Shown in pieces: positions 47,967-56,658 of a stretch of DNA of 64,000 bases. Both the position numbers and the translations under genes were made by a program. Numbering within the stretch: the stretch's first letter is position 1; every line of letters starts with the position of its first letter. Source of the DNA: Bacteroidota bacterium (lineage in GTDB: Bacteria; Bacteroidota; Bacteroidia; Chitinophagales; Chitinophagaceae); the NCBI GenBank assembly GCA_018267545.1, contig JAFDYG010000267.1:1-64000 (forward strand). Direction: 5' to 3'. The notes beneath the pieces are model-generated. The model saw only the letters and a program-made list of their open reading frames with translations. It ran no database searches and was not told the origin of the DNA.

Positions 47967-48416
47967 TTAGTTTTCCGGGGTGGTATGTGGACTTTGTAAA
48001 GGGGAGATTTGGCTATAGTGTTTTAGCAGGTCGTGTTGTTTCAGCAAAGTAACGATTGGTGCAAAAAGCGGCTGGGGGAGGTCGTTGAATGGTACCCATC
48101 GCCATTCGGCGCACTTATCTTTTTCGAGTAATTGCGGTGTTCCGCTATCCCATTCGCAGATATAGAACAGGGTAAGGTAGTCCGTGGATTTCTCTTCGAA
48201 GTGATCGAATGCGAACCCCAGGGGAAGGAGGTTTTTTATTTTTAGGCCTGTTTCTTCGAAGACTTCTCTCCGGGCGGTGGTTTCGGGGGTTTCTCCGTCT
48301 TCGAGGTGTCCTCCGGCAAAGGACCATGTGTTTGCGCCGTGGCTTCCGATGCGTTCTCCGATAAGCACTTTGCCGTCTTTGACGATTATGACGCCGATTC
48401 CAGTTTTAAAAGTCAT
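47967..48416 (-). CDS. NUDIX hydrolase
   Basis: 149 residues. The Nudix box is present: GGHLEDGETPETTARREVFEETGL, matching GX5EX7REUXEEXGU. Starts VGVIIVKDGKVLIGERIGSHGANTWSFAGG. Hydrolyses nucleoside diphosphate-X compounds. The specificity, such as mutagenic nucleotides, cannot be read from the sequence. Confidence 0.88.
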   Translation of the reverse strand: MTFKTGIGVIIVKDGKVLIGERIGSHGANTWSFAGGHLEDGETPETTARREVFEETGLKIKNLLPLGFAFDHFEEKSTDYLTLFYICEWDSGTPQLLEKDKCAEWRWVPFNDLPQPLFAPIVTLLKQHDLLKHYSQISPLQSPHTTPEN

Positions 48417-48453
48417 TACCTATTTGTTTTGGGTCGGGCAAAATTAGGTTTTT

Positions 48454-49233
48454 TTAGTTGGGGAAGCGGACGGCGCCTTGTGAATCCCAATTTAAGTAAT
48501 AGCCCTTGTCGGTCAGAGTTATGGTTCCGGTTCGCGGGATGCCGAGCCAGACAATGTTGAGGTTTGCTGTCATTCCGTTTGTGAAACCGGGCAGCTCCAG
48601 TACGGTTTCTCCCGGCATTGGGTTGTTATAGCCGGTGGTAAAGGGGAAGGAGAACAGGTGCAGTCTGTCCGAAAAAGTAAAGGAATAACTGCGGGTACCG
48701 ATGGATTTTTCATAAGTCAGCTGCAGGTATGGTTCCCGATAGCTTCTCGTCGTAGTGCAAACCAGCTGCATGCCATCGTAGAGGCCGCCTTTGCTGCTCA
48801 ACAGCGTAGGTGATATTTTCAGGATGTCGTCCGGAGAAATACCATAGTCCGTGTAAAGCGTATCCCTGGAAACCTGGATGGTCATTGTGTTTGTATGAGC
48901 GATCAATCGATTCGTCAGCGAGTCATGGATATCGGCGGCTATCCGGTAGACGCCGGATTTCCTGAAGGAAATCGTGGCAATGCCATTTATACTTTTATTA
49001 CCCCAGAAGATTGAGCAGCCGTCGTTGGGAGATATTTTCCAGTCGTATACTCTTGTCGTAGGAGGGTCGGCAAAATCGGCGCTATCTCTTAGCGCAGTGG
49101 AATCGTAGATGATCGTTGCCTGGTTGAGCTTGATCAGGCGATCGTAGCGAGTTCCCAGGAGGTGCTCGTTGGAGTCATTGCTTTTATGACAGGCGCATGT
49201 CAGGAGCGTTAATATGAAAAAAAGGGGTTTCAT
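48454..49233 (-). CDS. Lipoprotein of unknown function in a sigma-factor operon
   Basis: 259 residues. Lipobox LLTCACHKS near residue 15. Contains beta-rich segments (TISFRKSGVYRIAADIHDSLTNRLIAHTNTMTIQV) that look like an immunoglobulin or PKD-type domain. The ATG overlaps the stop of the upstream gene (ATGA, 49230-49233), which indicates translational coupling in the order sigma factor, anti-sigma/barrel protein, lipoprotein. Probably part of the sigma factor's envelope output. Confidence 0.7.
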   Translation of the reverse strand: MKPLFFILTLLTCACHKSNDSNEHLLGTRYDRLIKLNQATIIYDSTALRDSADFADPPTTRVYDWKISPNDGCSIFWGNKSINGIATISFRKSGVYRIAADIHDSLTNRLIAHTNTMTIQVSRDTLYTDYGISPDDILKISPTLLSSKGGLYDGMQLVCTTTRSYREPYLQLTYEKSIGTRSYSFTFSDRLHLFSFPFTTGYNNPMPGETVLELPGFTNGMTANLNIVWLGIPRTGTITLTDKGYYLNWDSQGAVRFPN

Positions 49234-50141
49234 TTTTTAAACGTATATCGAACACCAAAGGAGAGTGCGGCGGAGAGGGGTGAGGGCTCTTTACGGGAAA
49301 ACAGATAGCGGTAATAGGGTTCGGCATATACGGACCAGGATGGGTCGAGGCGTTTTTGGAGGTTTAGTCCAAGGTACAAGCTGGATTGGTTGCTAAGAAA
49401 TACGCCGGTATTGATGCTGATGCTCTTGGTTGGACTTAGTTCCTTTGTATAGGAGAGCAAGAGGGGTACCTCGATGAGGTGTCTGGGGTTTTGAAACCTG
49501 GCGGAGTCCCGATGTACTTTTCTGTTTACGCTTGTATATTGGACGCCGGTGATGACCGAGAATTTCTTTCCGTTTCCGAGGGGTATGAGCAACCGGAGAC
49601 CGGCGTTATAGGGATTGTCCGGGGAGCCGTACAGGTCGAGGTTTGCAAGGGTCTTTTTGTTTTTGGCGGAATCTCTGGGGAATTTGCTGGCGGGGGCTTT
49701 TATGGGGAATTTGTTTTTTAAGTCGGCTAAGGTTAGGGGGTGATGGGAGGATTGTCTTTGTGTGGTTTCAAGTGTTACTGTGGGGGTGTTTTGGGCTGTG
49801 TCGGGGGTATACGGGGTTGTTAGGTTTTTGTTTGAGAATTTGGGGTGTCTGCCTGGAGTTGTGCTGGTTGTGCTTGGCGCTACCGGGTGGGTATTAGATG
49901 TTGTATGAGATGTTGCTGGAGTCGCGGCCGGTGTCTTCGAGGGTATGGCGGGGGTTATCAGCATCTTTGCGATCAGCAGTCCGATGATGGGCAGGCCAGC
50001 ACCCAGTCCCCACCACCAAAAGGCAAGGGCCCTCCGGTCGTCCTTTTTCCCTTGTATTCTTTGCCACATATCTTCGGGTACTGGCGAAGAGTGCTCCGTC
50101 AGCTTATCCCTGAAGAACTGGTCAAATTCTTTTTCACGCAT
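49230..50141 (-). CDS. Anti-sigma-like transmembrane protein with outer-membrane barrel-like domain
   Basis: 303 residues from ATG 50141 (MREKEFDQFFRDKLTEHSSPVPEDMWQRI, a cytosolic segment like those preceding anti-sigma anchors). One transmembrane helix (about 45-65, FWWWGLGAGLPIIGLLIAKML), then a Pro/Thr-rich linker (about 70-150) and a C-terminal beta domain (FSVITGVQYTSVNRK, SISINTGVFLSNQSSLYLGLNL, YAEPYYRYLF, ALSFGVRYTFKK). Similar one-piece designs occur in Bacteroidota where the C-terminus resembles an outer-membrane barrel. It overlaps the sigma factor gene by eight bases. Confidence 0.72.
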   Translation of the reverse strand: MREKEFDQFFRDKLTEHSSPVPEDMWQRIQGKKDDRRALAFWWWGLGAGLPIIGLLIAKMLITPAIPSKTPAATPATSHTTSNTHPVAPSTTSTTPGRHPKFSNKNLTTPYTPDTAQNTPTVTLETTQRQSSHHPLTLADLKNKFPIKAPASKFPRDSAKNKKTLANLDLYGSPDNPYNAGLRLLIPLGNGKKFSVITGVQYTSVNRKVHRDSARFQNPRHLIEVPLLLSYTKELSPTKSISINTGVFLSNQSSLYLGLNLQKRLDPSWSVYAEPYYRYLFSRKEPSPLSAALSFGVRYTFKK

Positions 50142-50679
50142 ACTTATTAGGGAGTTTTTGTAGGTTTTCAATTTGGGTTTTCAAGAGTCCTCTTGCCTTG
50201 GATAGCTGGCTGCGGCTCGTTCCGGCGGTTATGTTCAGCATTTCTCCGATCTCATTGTGGTCATAGCCTTCCAGAACGTACAGGTTGAAGACCAACCGGT
50301 AGCCGTCGGGCAGGGCGGCAATCAGCTTTAGCAGCTGGTCTTCGTCGAGCGTGGACAGCGCTTGGGGGGCAATCGATGGAGCATTTGGCTGCTCTTCGTC
50401 GATTTCCGAAAAGGAGGGTTTGCGTTTTCGAATGATGTTCAGACAACAGTTGACCACGATCTTTCGAAGCCAGCCTTCCAGTGAGCCTTCGCTGCGATAC
50501 TGATTGATGAAAGAGAAGATTCTTACGAAGGATTCCTGCAGCATGTCTTCAGCCTCTTTTTCGTCACGGGCATACCTTCGGCAGACGGACATCATCTTGC
50601 CGGCGAACAGGTCGAAAAGCCTGCGCTGGCAACGTGAATCCTTTTTTAGACATCCTTCGATCAGTTCTCTTTCAGTCAA
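50134..50679 (-). CDS. ECF-type RNA polymerase sigma factor
   Basis: 181 residues. Region 2: CRRYARDEKEAEDMLQESFVRIFSFINQYRSEGSLEGWLRKIVVNCCLNIIRKRK. Region 4: IAALPDGYRLVFNLYVLEGYDHNEIGEMLNITAGTSRSQLSKARGLLK, the standard HTH for -35 recognition. First gene of a three-gene operon (sigma, transmembrane barrel-like protein, lipoprotein). Confidence 0.92.
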   Translation of the reverse strand: MTERELIEGCLKKDSRCQRRLFDLFAGKMMSVCRRYARDEKEAEDMLQESFVRIFSFINQYRSEGSLEGWLRKIVVNCCLNIIRKRKPSFSEIDEEQPNAPSIAPQALSTLDEDQLLKLIAALPDGYRLVFNLYVLEGYDHNEIGEMLNITAGTSRSQLSKARGLLKTQIENLQKLPNKYA

Positions 50680-50795
50680 TGGTTATGGTATTCATTTACT
50701 CAGATACCTTAAAGGAAAGGAATGTTGCCTAGAGAGGGAAATAAATAGTGGATGTTTGATAAACAGATAATAATCAATTTTTTGCAGGCACCGCG

Positions 50796-51725
50796 TTAAT
50801 TTTTGCGGTGCCGCCAGGCCCAGATGCGGCGGTTGAAAAAGAAGATGAGAATTACCCAGACGACTAGTGGAAAGACGAGGTTATGATACAGGAGCCTGTA
50901 ATTGACCGACATCATATCGTCCCTGGACTCATCGTAAAGGACATCGATGTTATCGCCGGGTTTGAGGTGCTCATAGTCTTTGCTGCCGACGGCGATGATC
51001 CTGGACTCACCCTGAAAGTTTATACGGGCTTGATAAATGTAGAATATAAAGATCTGGGAATTGTCGTTGTTAAACTCCTTCATCCGGTCTATATCTTCAA
51101 TCTTTGCGGTGGTGGCAGCACCCTGCCGTTTGAGCGTGGAATAATATCTCCAGTAGGCCGCGGCGTCGTAGGTGAGGTAGATGGCTCCGCTGATGGCGAA
51201 GAGGAATACGAGAATATCACCCAGGCGCCGGATCAGTGATAGACCGGTGAAATTAGCCAGCATGCCGGTGGCCAGCAGAACGACGACTGCGGTTAGGAGG
51301 GCGGCAAAGAAGAGTGCGGCATTGGCGCTGCTGAATAGACGGACGGATGTCCATTTGATTAGCGGGGAAGTCTTGTAGAGTGCGGTTTGGTGACCGGGTT
51401 TTCCCGGCTGGATAAATCGATCGCTGGAGGGGCTGTAAACGACGGGAATAAGAATGCCGTCCTGCAGGAAGATAGAGTCCTGGATATAGCGGATTCTGTA
51501 TTCTTTTCTTTGGTAATGAAAGGTTATGTAGCGGCTATTGCCTATATAGTCCCGCCAGATTATCTTTTCGTTGGAGACATTATCGATTTGGACGCGGAGG
51601 CGGAGCCCGTCTTTATTGATGTTCTGGGCGGTCTTTTCCTCGTCATAAATGCGCCAGGTTTCCCGGGCAACGAATCCCAGAAAAGCTAGTAGTAGGATCT
51701 GGCCAATACCTATTATAATTTTCAA
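50796..51725 (-). CDS. DUF3592-type membrane protein
   Basis: 309 residues. Four hydrophobic helices: near 4-20, 135-160, 170-190 and 280-300. The two extracytoplasmic parts contain the DUF3592 pattern (VQIDNVSNEKIIWRDYIGNSRYITFHYQRKEYRIRYIQD and ARINFQGESRIIAVGSKDYEHLKPGDNIDVLYDE), a paired beta domain. The 3' end forms a GGCACCGC/GCGGTGCC hairpin around the stop codon. Function unknown. Confidence 0.75.
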   Translation of the reverse strand: MKIIIGIGQILLLAFLGFVARETWRIYDEEKTAQNINKDGLRLRVQIDNVSNEKIIWRDYIGNSRYITFHYQRKEYRIRYIQDSIFLQDGILIPVVYSPSSDRFIQPGKPGHQTALYKTSPLIKWTSVRLFSSANAALFFAALLTAVVVLLATGMLANFTGLSLIRRLGDILVFLFAISGAIYLTYDAAAYWRYYSTLKRQGAATTAKIEDIDRMKEFNNDNSQIFIFYIYQARINFQGESRIIAVGSKDYEHLKPGDNIDVLYDESRDDMMSVNYRLLYHNLVFPLVVWVILIFFFNRRIWAWRHRKN

Positions 51726-51770
51726 TGGAGCTAGTTCTATAAATAAGCGGAGAAGATAGAGGAATGTCTC

Positions 51771-51860
51771 GTAGGTGGGAGGGGAAAACTAGTAGGTGGG
51801 GGGATTTATTTATTATTCGGCGATTGCGGGATGGCAGATCCAGCCAATCTGCCGGTTTTT
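51771..51860 (+). promoter_or_regulatory. 21-base-spaced direct repeat and small terminator hairpin
   Basis: GTAGGTGGG occurs at 51771-51779 and 51792-51800, exactly 21 bases apart. Downstream GGCAGAT (51833-51839) pairs with ATCTGCC (51846-51852), and GGTTTTT follows, a plus-strand terminator-like hairpin 99 bases before the ATG at 51959. Together this looks like a regulated leader for the T9SS cargo gene, but no leader ORF was identified. Confidence 0.4.
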
Positions 51861-51958
51861 AATTACATTTGGTACATCTTCCTTCCTATTCCAAGCTACC
51901 GCTTTATAAAGTCCCGAATTAAAAGCCAATCACCAATCAGCATTTAAAAGGACTTGCC

Positions 51959-54451
51959 ATGACCTTTCTTCTACGCAACCTAAATTCAGCACTGCTGCTG
52001 ACCGGGCTCGCAATCACAGCTGCTTGTGATGAGGCCCAAGCCCAGGGATCGGCTCCCGCCCTGACTATCCGGGAAGATTTGCCCGATTCCGGCATCACCG
52101 TCAAACAAGTAATTTATGGTAATGGGACTTTCCTGGCCTGCCTGCTCTATCCTGTCCGTCTTTATAAATCCCAGGATGGTGTGCATTGGTCGAAGATTAC
52201 GGGTCCGCCTTTAGGAGCGGACACCAGTATCGACAACTATCGGCAAATTTCTTCTGTCGCTTTTGGGGCAGGTCGTTTTGTCCTGGTATCGGATAGCGGC
52301 CGGATATTCTCTTCTTCAGATCTTTCTTCCTGGTCGCCAGCGATTTCCGGTACGACTCATAAAATCGTCACCGTAAAATATCTCAATGGAAATTTCTATG
52401 CAGTGGGTGATACGGCTACTTTTCTTTTTTCGCCGGATGGGCTTACATGGACAGCGCGGACTACGGGTATCGGTGATACTACGGGTTCTTATCAAGAGGT
52501 CTTATATGGAAATGGGCACCTCGTTGTAACGGCCATTAATCATTTTACCGACCCTAATGCTACGCAGGTTGTATACGATAGTTCGTCCGCAGGATGGACT
52601 TCCGACAGCTCTAGGAGCTTTAACACGCACGGGTGGGCGCGAGGCAGATTCTATGAGTTTTCCCCGAACTCGACTTCGGTCTCTACCGATATCCAAAGCT
52701 GGTCGGCTATCCCTGCTACCGGTAATGGTGTAGATGTTTTTGAAGACGATGCTCATGTCTATCTGGTAACGGCCGATTATGATATCATCAACGGAACGCC
52801 GGTCTGGCACGACAGGGTATCTTCTTCCGATGACGGCCTCAACTTTGGCCCTGTCTATACTACCGTAGTGCCGGGGGGAGGCGGGGGCGCTTACTTCAAC
52901 AATCGGTATTTTATTTTCGGGGGCTTAGCCCATGGACCGATGGCGGGGTCCGATGATGGTCTGCACTATCGGGTATTGGGTAATAGCACTGCGTTTCTTT
53001 CCACAAATGGCAACATACACGTGAAGTTGAGCGTGACGACAGATGCGGCTTATGTTTATAGCGGATCGGATTTTATAAATTGGACAATCCGGGATACTGT
53101 ATCGGGAGCGATGGGCCTTATATATGATGGCGTTCAATTTTGGTCGGTGGGAACAAAAACCTACACTTCTCCGGACGGAATTACATGGACGGACAGGGGC
53201 GCGTCGGCACATTCATTTGCGGGCATTGCCTATGGAAGCGGAAGATACATCGCCTGGTCATCGGACCTGCAGCTACAGGCCGATACGCTTTGGTATTCTT
53301 CGGATGGCGCCACCTGGGCTCAGGCAGCAACCCCGACCGCATCCAATCCACCGCAGGCGCCGCCATCGCCAATCAATTACGGCATCATAAAAAGGGTACG
53401 ATTTCTGAATGGTCATATTTTCGTGGTGGCCGACGGTGTGATACTACATTCGACAGATGGGGTCACCTATAGTCTCGACTATGGAGGAAATACGCTAGGG
53501 CAATATTTGACCGAAGTCTCATATAATGCAGATAGCGCGAAATACTACTTCTTTGGACTGGGAGGCATTAACAATGGGCTGCCATATCTAACGACGACAG
53601 CGGTGGCCGACCCTTTCGCCGGGACTTCCGGTCTTACTGTCGTGACCGATACGGTCAATAATCTACCGACCAATATGTCCCTGGCTAATTTTAGCGCCGT
53701 CGCTTATAACCATGGACATTTCGTTAGTGTCATCGACAATACTGCCTTCGCGCCTTACCCTAACAGCTACCTTATCTGGTCGGGAGATGGCGTACACTGG
53801 GACAGTCGCATGTTGGACAGGGAGACCCAGTTTACCAGCGCGCTATCGGAGAACGACGTATTTGCCATCGAGGGTACGCACAACTATGAAATCCTTGCCG
53901 ATTTTGCGAGTACTATTCCACTGCCTGTTAGCCTGTTAAACTTTAGAGCCGTTGCGGAAGATAATGTAAGGGTACAACTTTCGTGGGAGACGGCCTTCGA
54001 ACAGAATAGCATGCGTTTCATCATTCAGCGTGAAGGCGCGGATCAATGGGATAGCATCGGTTCTATTCCTGCGTCAGGCAGCAGTCACACGTTGCTCGGA
54101 TATCAATGGAGCGACGAGCATCCTTTGCCGGGTAACAATAAATACAGGCTGGCTTTGATCGATGCTGATAACAGCAGCCGGCTCAGTGAGGTGAAGCAGG
54201 CATTTATTGGAGGGGATGTTCGTTTGACCATCTACCCCAATCCGGCCAAAGACTGGTTGGTTATTCAATGGACGGGCGATGAGGGAGAAGGCGTTGTAAC
54301 ACTTTACGATGGATCCGGACGGGTGATGGTGCAAAAGGTTTTGGTGGGGGCCAGCCTGGAGGTTCCCATGAGCACCCTACCCACGGGAGTATATTATTTA
54401 ATGATACGGTTTCCCAACGGGAAGGTATACCGTAAAGAGATATTGCATTAG
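51959..54451 (+). CDS. T9SS-exported beta-propeller-like surface protein
   Basis: 830 residues. Signal peptide at about 1-28. The middle contains many SGLTW/DGVHW-type repeats (SQDGVHWSKITGPP, SPDGLTWTARTTG, SSDGATWAQAATP, SGDGVHWDSRML), each ending a blade, as in sialidase/BNR-like propellers. The C-terminal 80 residues are a type A T9SS sorting domain: LTIYPNPAKDWLVIQWTG, VTLYDGSGRVMVQ, LPTGVYYLMIRFPNGKVYRKEIL. The protein should be secreted by the Por system and attached to the surface. Substrate unknown. Confidence 0.85.
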   Translation: MTFLLRNLNSALLLTGLAITAACDEAQAQGSAPALTIREDLPDSGITVKQVIYGNGTFLACLLYPVRLYKSQDGVHWSKITGPPLGADTSIDNYRQISSVAFGAGRFVLVSDSGRIFSSSDLSSWSPAISGTTHKIVTVKYLNGNFYAVGDTATFLFSPDGLTWTARTTGIGDTTGSYQEVLYGNGHLVVTAINHFTDPNATQVVYDSSSAGWTSDSSRSFNTHGWARGRFYEFSPNSTSVSTDIQSWSAIPATGNGVDVFEDDAHVYLVTADYDIINGTPVWHDRVSSSDDGLNFGPVYTTVVPGGGGGAYFNNRYFIFGGLAHGPMAGSDDGLHYRVLGNSTAFLSTNGNIHVKLSVTTDAAYVYSGSDFINWTIRDTVSGAMGLIYDGVQFWSVGTKTYTSPDGITWTDRGASAHSFAGIAYGSGRYIAWSSDLQLQADTLWYSSDGATWAQAATPTASNPPQAPPSPINYGIIKRVRFLNGHIFVVADGVILHSTDGVTYSLDYGGNTLGQYLTEVSYNADSAKYYFFGLGGINNGLPYLTTTAVADPFAGTSGLTVVTDTVNNLPTNMSLANFSAVAYNHGHFVSVIDNTAFAPYPNSYLIWSGDGVHWDSRMLDRETQFTSALSENDVFAIEGTHNYEILADFASTIPLPVSLLNFRAVAEDNVRVQLSWETAFEQNSMRFIIQREGADQWDSIGSIPASGSSHTLLGYQWSDEHPLPGNNKYRLALIDADNSSRLSEVKQAFIGGDVRLTIYPNPAKDWLVIQWTGDEGEGVVTLYDGSGRVMVQKVLVGASLEVPMSTLPTGVYYLMIRFPNGKVYRKEILH

Positions 54452-54459
54452 GGATTTTC

Positions 54460-54536
54460 GCCGTTGGGAAGATAAACCCCGCCGTTGAACTAAATTTTGG
54501 GCTACGGCGGCACTACTGCGGCCTATAACGCCGTTG
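54460..54536. repeat. GCCGTTG direct repeats before the NHL lipoprotein gene
   Basis: GCCGTTG at 54460, 54481 and 54530. The first two are exactly 21 bases apart, the third 49 bases further. The first two resemble LytTR half-sites. The 54559 gene starts 22 bases after the third. The repeats lie in a 107-base gap between the T9SS cargo gene and this gene. Confidence 0.4.
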
Positions 54537-54558
54537 AGTATCTCAAAACCGATACCAG

Positions 54559-55830
54559 ATGAATAACCCAACCTATGCAACCGCGTTGCTGGCTGCAGCC
54601 CTCGTTACGATCGCCTCGTGTAAAAAGAACAGTTCAGAGCCGAAGCCTCCTGCTGCCCCACCCCATATTACCTCTTTTAGTCCTGCTTCTGCGGCAAAGG
54701 ACTCGACAGTAACTATTCACGGGACTGGTTTTAGCTCTTCTGCGTCTGTATCCTTTAACGGTAAGTTGGCGGTGATTTCATCCGCTTCGGATACAATTCT
54801 GAAGGTGGTTGTGCCCGTGGGTGTACAGGATGGCCGGATCACCGTAAAGGTCGGGGACAAGTCCGACTCCAGCAGCTCATCGTTTACTTATATATATACC
54901 ATTGGTCTTATGGCCGGCAGCACCGGCGGATATGCAGATGGGCAAGGTTCGGCTGCCAAGTTTCTTACTCCATTTGGTATGGCAGCGGATGCCGCGGGCA
55001 ACTTATTCGTGGCGGACCTGGCGAACAGCCTGGTAAGGAAGATAACAAAGGATGGAATGGTTTCTACTTTTGCCGGGACCTATAAGAACAATACCATTAT
55101 CAATCAGCCGACCGCGGTAGCTGTCGATGCTTCAGGCAATGTATATGTTTCGAATATAACCAGCGGGAGGATCGGGAAGATAACTCCTGCGGGGACAATC
55201 TCCAATTACGCCGGGGATGGAGTAACTGGATATAAGAATGGGGCTGCAGCCGGTGCTGAGTTTTATGCTGCCAGCGGGATTGCCTGTGATGCTTCCGGCA
55301 ATTTGTATCTGGCGGATGGTCTGAATCACGTCATCCGCAAGATCGACGTGAACGGAAACGTAACGACCTTTGCCGGGGATCATAAGGCGGGTCATAAGGA
55401 TGGAACGGCGGATGCGGCGGAATTCAATTTTCCGATTAGCGTTGCGTTTGATGCTGCTGGTAATTTCTACGTGGTGGACCAGGAAAACAATATGCTTCGA
55501 AAGATCAATACTTCCGGTGTAGTGAGCACCTTGGCAGGAAGCGGGCAGAAGGCAACTACTGATGGAGCCGGAGATGTCGCAGCCTTTAATAATCCACTGG
55601 CTTGTACGGTGGATAGTCACGGAAACATCTTTGTTACCGAGTTCTACGGAGGCAATGTCAGGAAGGTAACGCCTGATGGGGTTGTCACGACGATAACAGG
55701 TTCACATTCCGTTTATGCAGATGGGCTTACGCCGAATGCATTTTCACAGCCGTACAGTATTACCATCGATGGCAGTGGAACTGTATATGTAGCGGATGCC
55801 TTGACCGAGAAAATTATGAAGATACAATAG
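54559..55830 (+). CDS. IPT/TIG-domain and NHL-repeat lipoprotein
   Basis: 423 residues. Lipobox near residue 21 (TIASCKKNS). An IPT/TIG immunoglobulin-like domain is at about 37-115 (ITSFSPASAAKDSTVTIHGTGFSSSASVSFNG). Then at least five NHL repeats (GMAADAAGNLFVADLANSLVRKITKDGMVSTFAG, GIACDASGNLYLADGLNHVIRKIDVNGNVTTFAG), forming a beta-propeller that could bind glycans or proteins at the cell surface. The gene's tail is convergent with HxlR (17-base overlap). Confidence 0.85.
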   Translation: MNNPTYATALLAAALVTIASCKKNSSEPKPPAAPPHITSFSPASAAKDSTVTIHGTGFSSSASVSFNGKLAVISSASDTILKVVVPVGVQDGRITVKVGDKSDSSSSSFTYIYTIGLMAGSTGGYADGQGSAAKFLTPFGMAADAAGNLFVADLANSLVRKITKDGMVSTFAGTYKNNTIINQPTAVAVDASGNVYVSNITSGRIGKITPAGTISNYAGDGVTGYKNGAAAGAEFYAASGIACDASGNLYLADGLNHVIRKIDVNGNVTTFAGDHKAGHKDGTADAAEFNFPISVAFDAAGNFYVVDQENNMLRKINTSGVVSTLAGSGQKATTDGAGDVAAFNNPLACTVDSHGNIFVTEFYGGNVRKVTPDGVVTTITGSHSVYADGLTPNAFSQPYSITIDGSGTVYVADALTEKIMKIQ

Positions 55831-56164
55831 CCTTTTGTAAGACATTCTCCCGGCTCCACTCGGCTAGAGACTCCATGATAGCTGTCAGTGACCGGCCCTT
55901 AGCGCTAAGGGAATATTCAACCCGGGGTGGAACTTCCGGAAACTGTTTCCGCTGAATGATTCCGTCTGCTTCCAGCTCCTTCAGATGTCTGGATAGTACT
56001 TTGATGGTTATACCGGGTATGGAGCGATGTAATTCACCGAATCGTCTGGTCTCCTGTATCAGGAGCCAGATGATTATCGGTTTCCACTTTCCGCCGATAA
56101 CACCGATCGTTGCAGCGATGGGGCAATCTTCAGCCGCCACATATTTTTTCTCCTCTTTTATCAT
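55814..56164 (-). CDS. HxlR-family transcriptional regulator
   Basis: 116 residues with the HxlR winged helix: CPIAATIGVIGGKWKPIIIWLLIQETRRFGELHRSIPGITIKVLSRHLKELEADGIIQRKQFPEVPPRVEYSLSAKG. The conserved N-terminal Cys is present. Divergent from the carboxymuconolactone-type gene, with a palindrome in the intergenic region. Probably represses the redox genes at 56265-57255. Confidence 0.88.
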   Translation of the reverse strand: MIKEEKKYVAAEDCPIAATIGVIGGKWKPIIIWLLIQETRRFGELHRSIPGITIKVLSRHLKELEADGIIQRKQFPEVPPRVEYSLSAKGRSLTAIMESLAEWSRENVLQKAIVSS

Positions 56165-56188
56165 ATATTATTCTCTGATCTTCAAAAT

Positions 56189-56208
56189 TAGTGACTTATT
56201 TGTCACTA
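56189..56208. promoter_or_regulatory. Operator-like inverted repeat TAGTGAC/GTCACTA
   Basis: TAGTGAC (56189-56195) and GTCACTA (56202-56208) are perfect inverted repeats, 24 bases upstream of the HxlR start and 56 bases upstream of the gene at 56265. A typical site for HxlR-type dimers. Confidence 0.65.
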
Positions 56209-56264
56209 GAAGACAAAAATGTAACTACTTGTTTTGTACTTGTTTGTGAGCATAACTTCGCTAT

Positions 56265-56651
56265 ATGAAACAGAGAACAGACAACTACGAAAAAGGTCTG
56301 GAGCTGCTTAACAAGCTCCATGGCGGACAAGCGGGGGAACAATTGGTCAATAACCTGAAAGACGTCTGTCCCGATTTTGTCGACATGACCGTCGAATGGG
56401 CGATGCAAGGCATCATGGCTCGTCCCGGGTTGGATCTCCTTACACGTGAATTCTTATTGATCGCATCCTGTACTACGCTTGGGCATGCCGTACCGCAGCT
56501 CAAGGCGCACATCGATGCTGCGCTGAAATTAGGCGCCACCAAACAACAGGTCGTCGAAGTGATTTTACAAATGACCTTTTATGCAGGAGGCGCTGCTGTC
56601 AGCAATGCGCTTGCCTATACCAAAGAAGTTTTTCAAACACATGCACAATAG
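56265..56651 (+). CDS. Carboxymuconolactone decarboxylase family protein
   Basis: 128 residues. Family features: VDMTVEWAMQGIMARPGLDLLTREFLLIASCTTLGHAVPQLKAHIDAALKLGATKQQVVEVILQMTFYAGGAAVSNAL, with a cysteine and histidine pair of the AhpD/CMD fold (Cys in IASC and the His of GHA). Likely peroxidase-type or disulfide oxidoreductase activity. First gene after the HxlR operator and eight bases before the SDR-like gene. Confidence 0.83.
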   Translation: MKQRTDNYEKGLELLNKLHGGQAGEQLVNNLKDVCPDFVDMTVEWAMQGIMARPGLDLLTREFLLIASCTTLGHAVPQLKAHIDAALKLGATKQQVVEVILQMTFYAGGAAVSNALAYTKEVFQTHAQ

Positions 56652-56658
56652 ATAAAAA

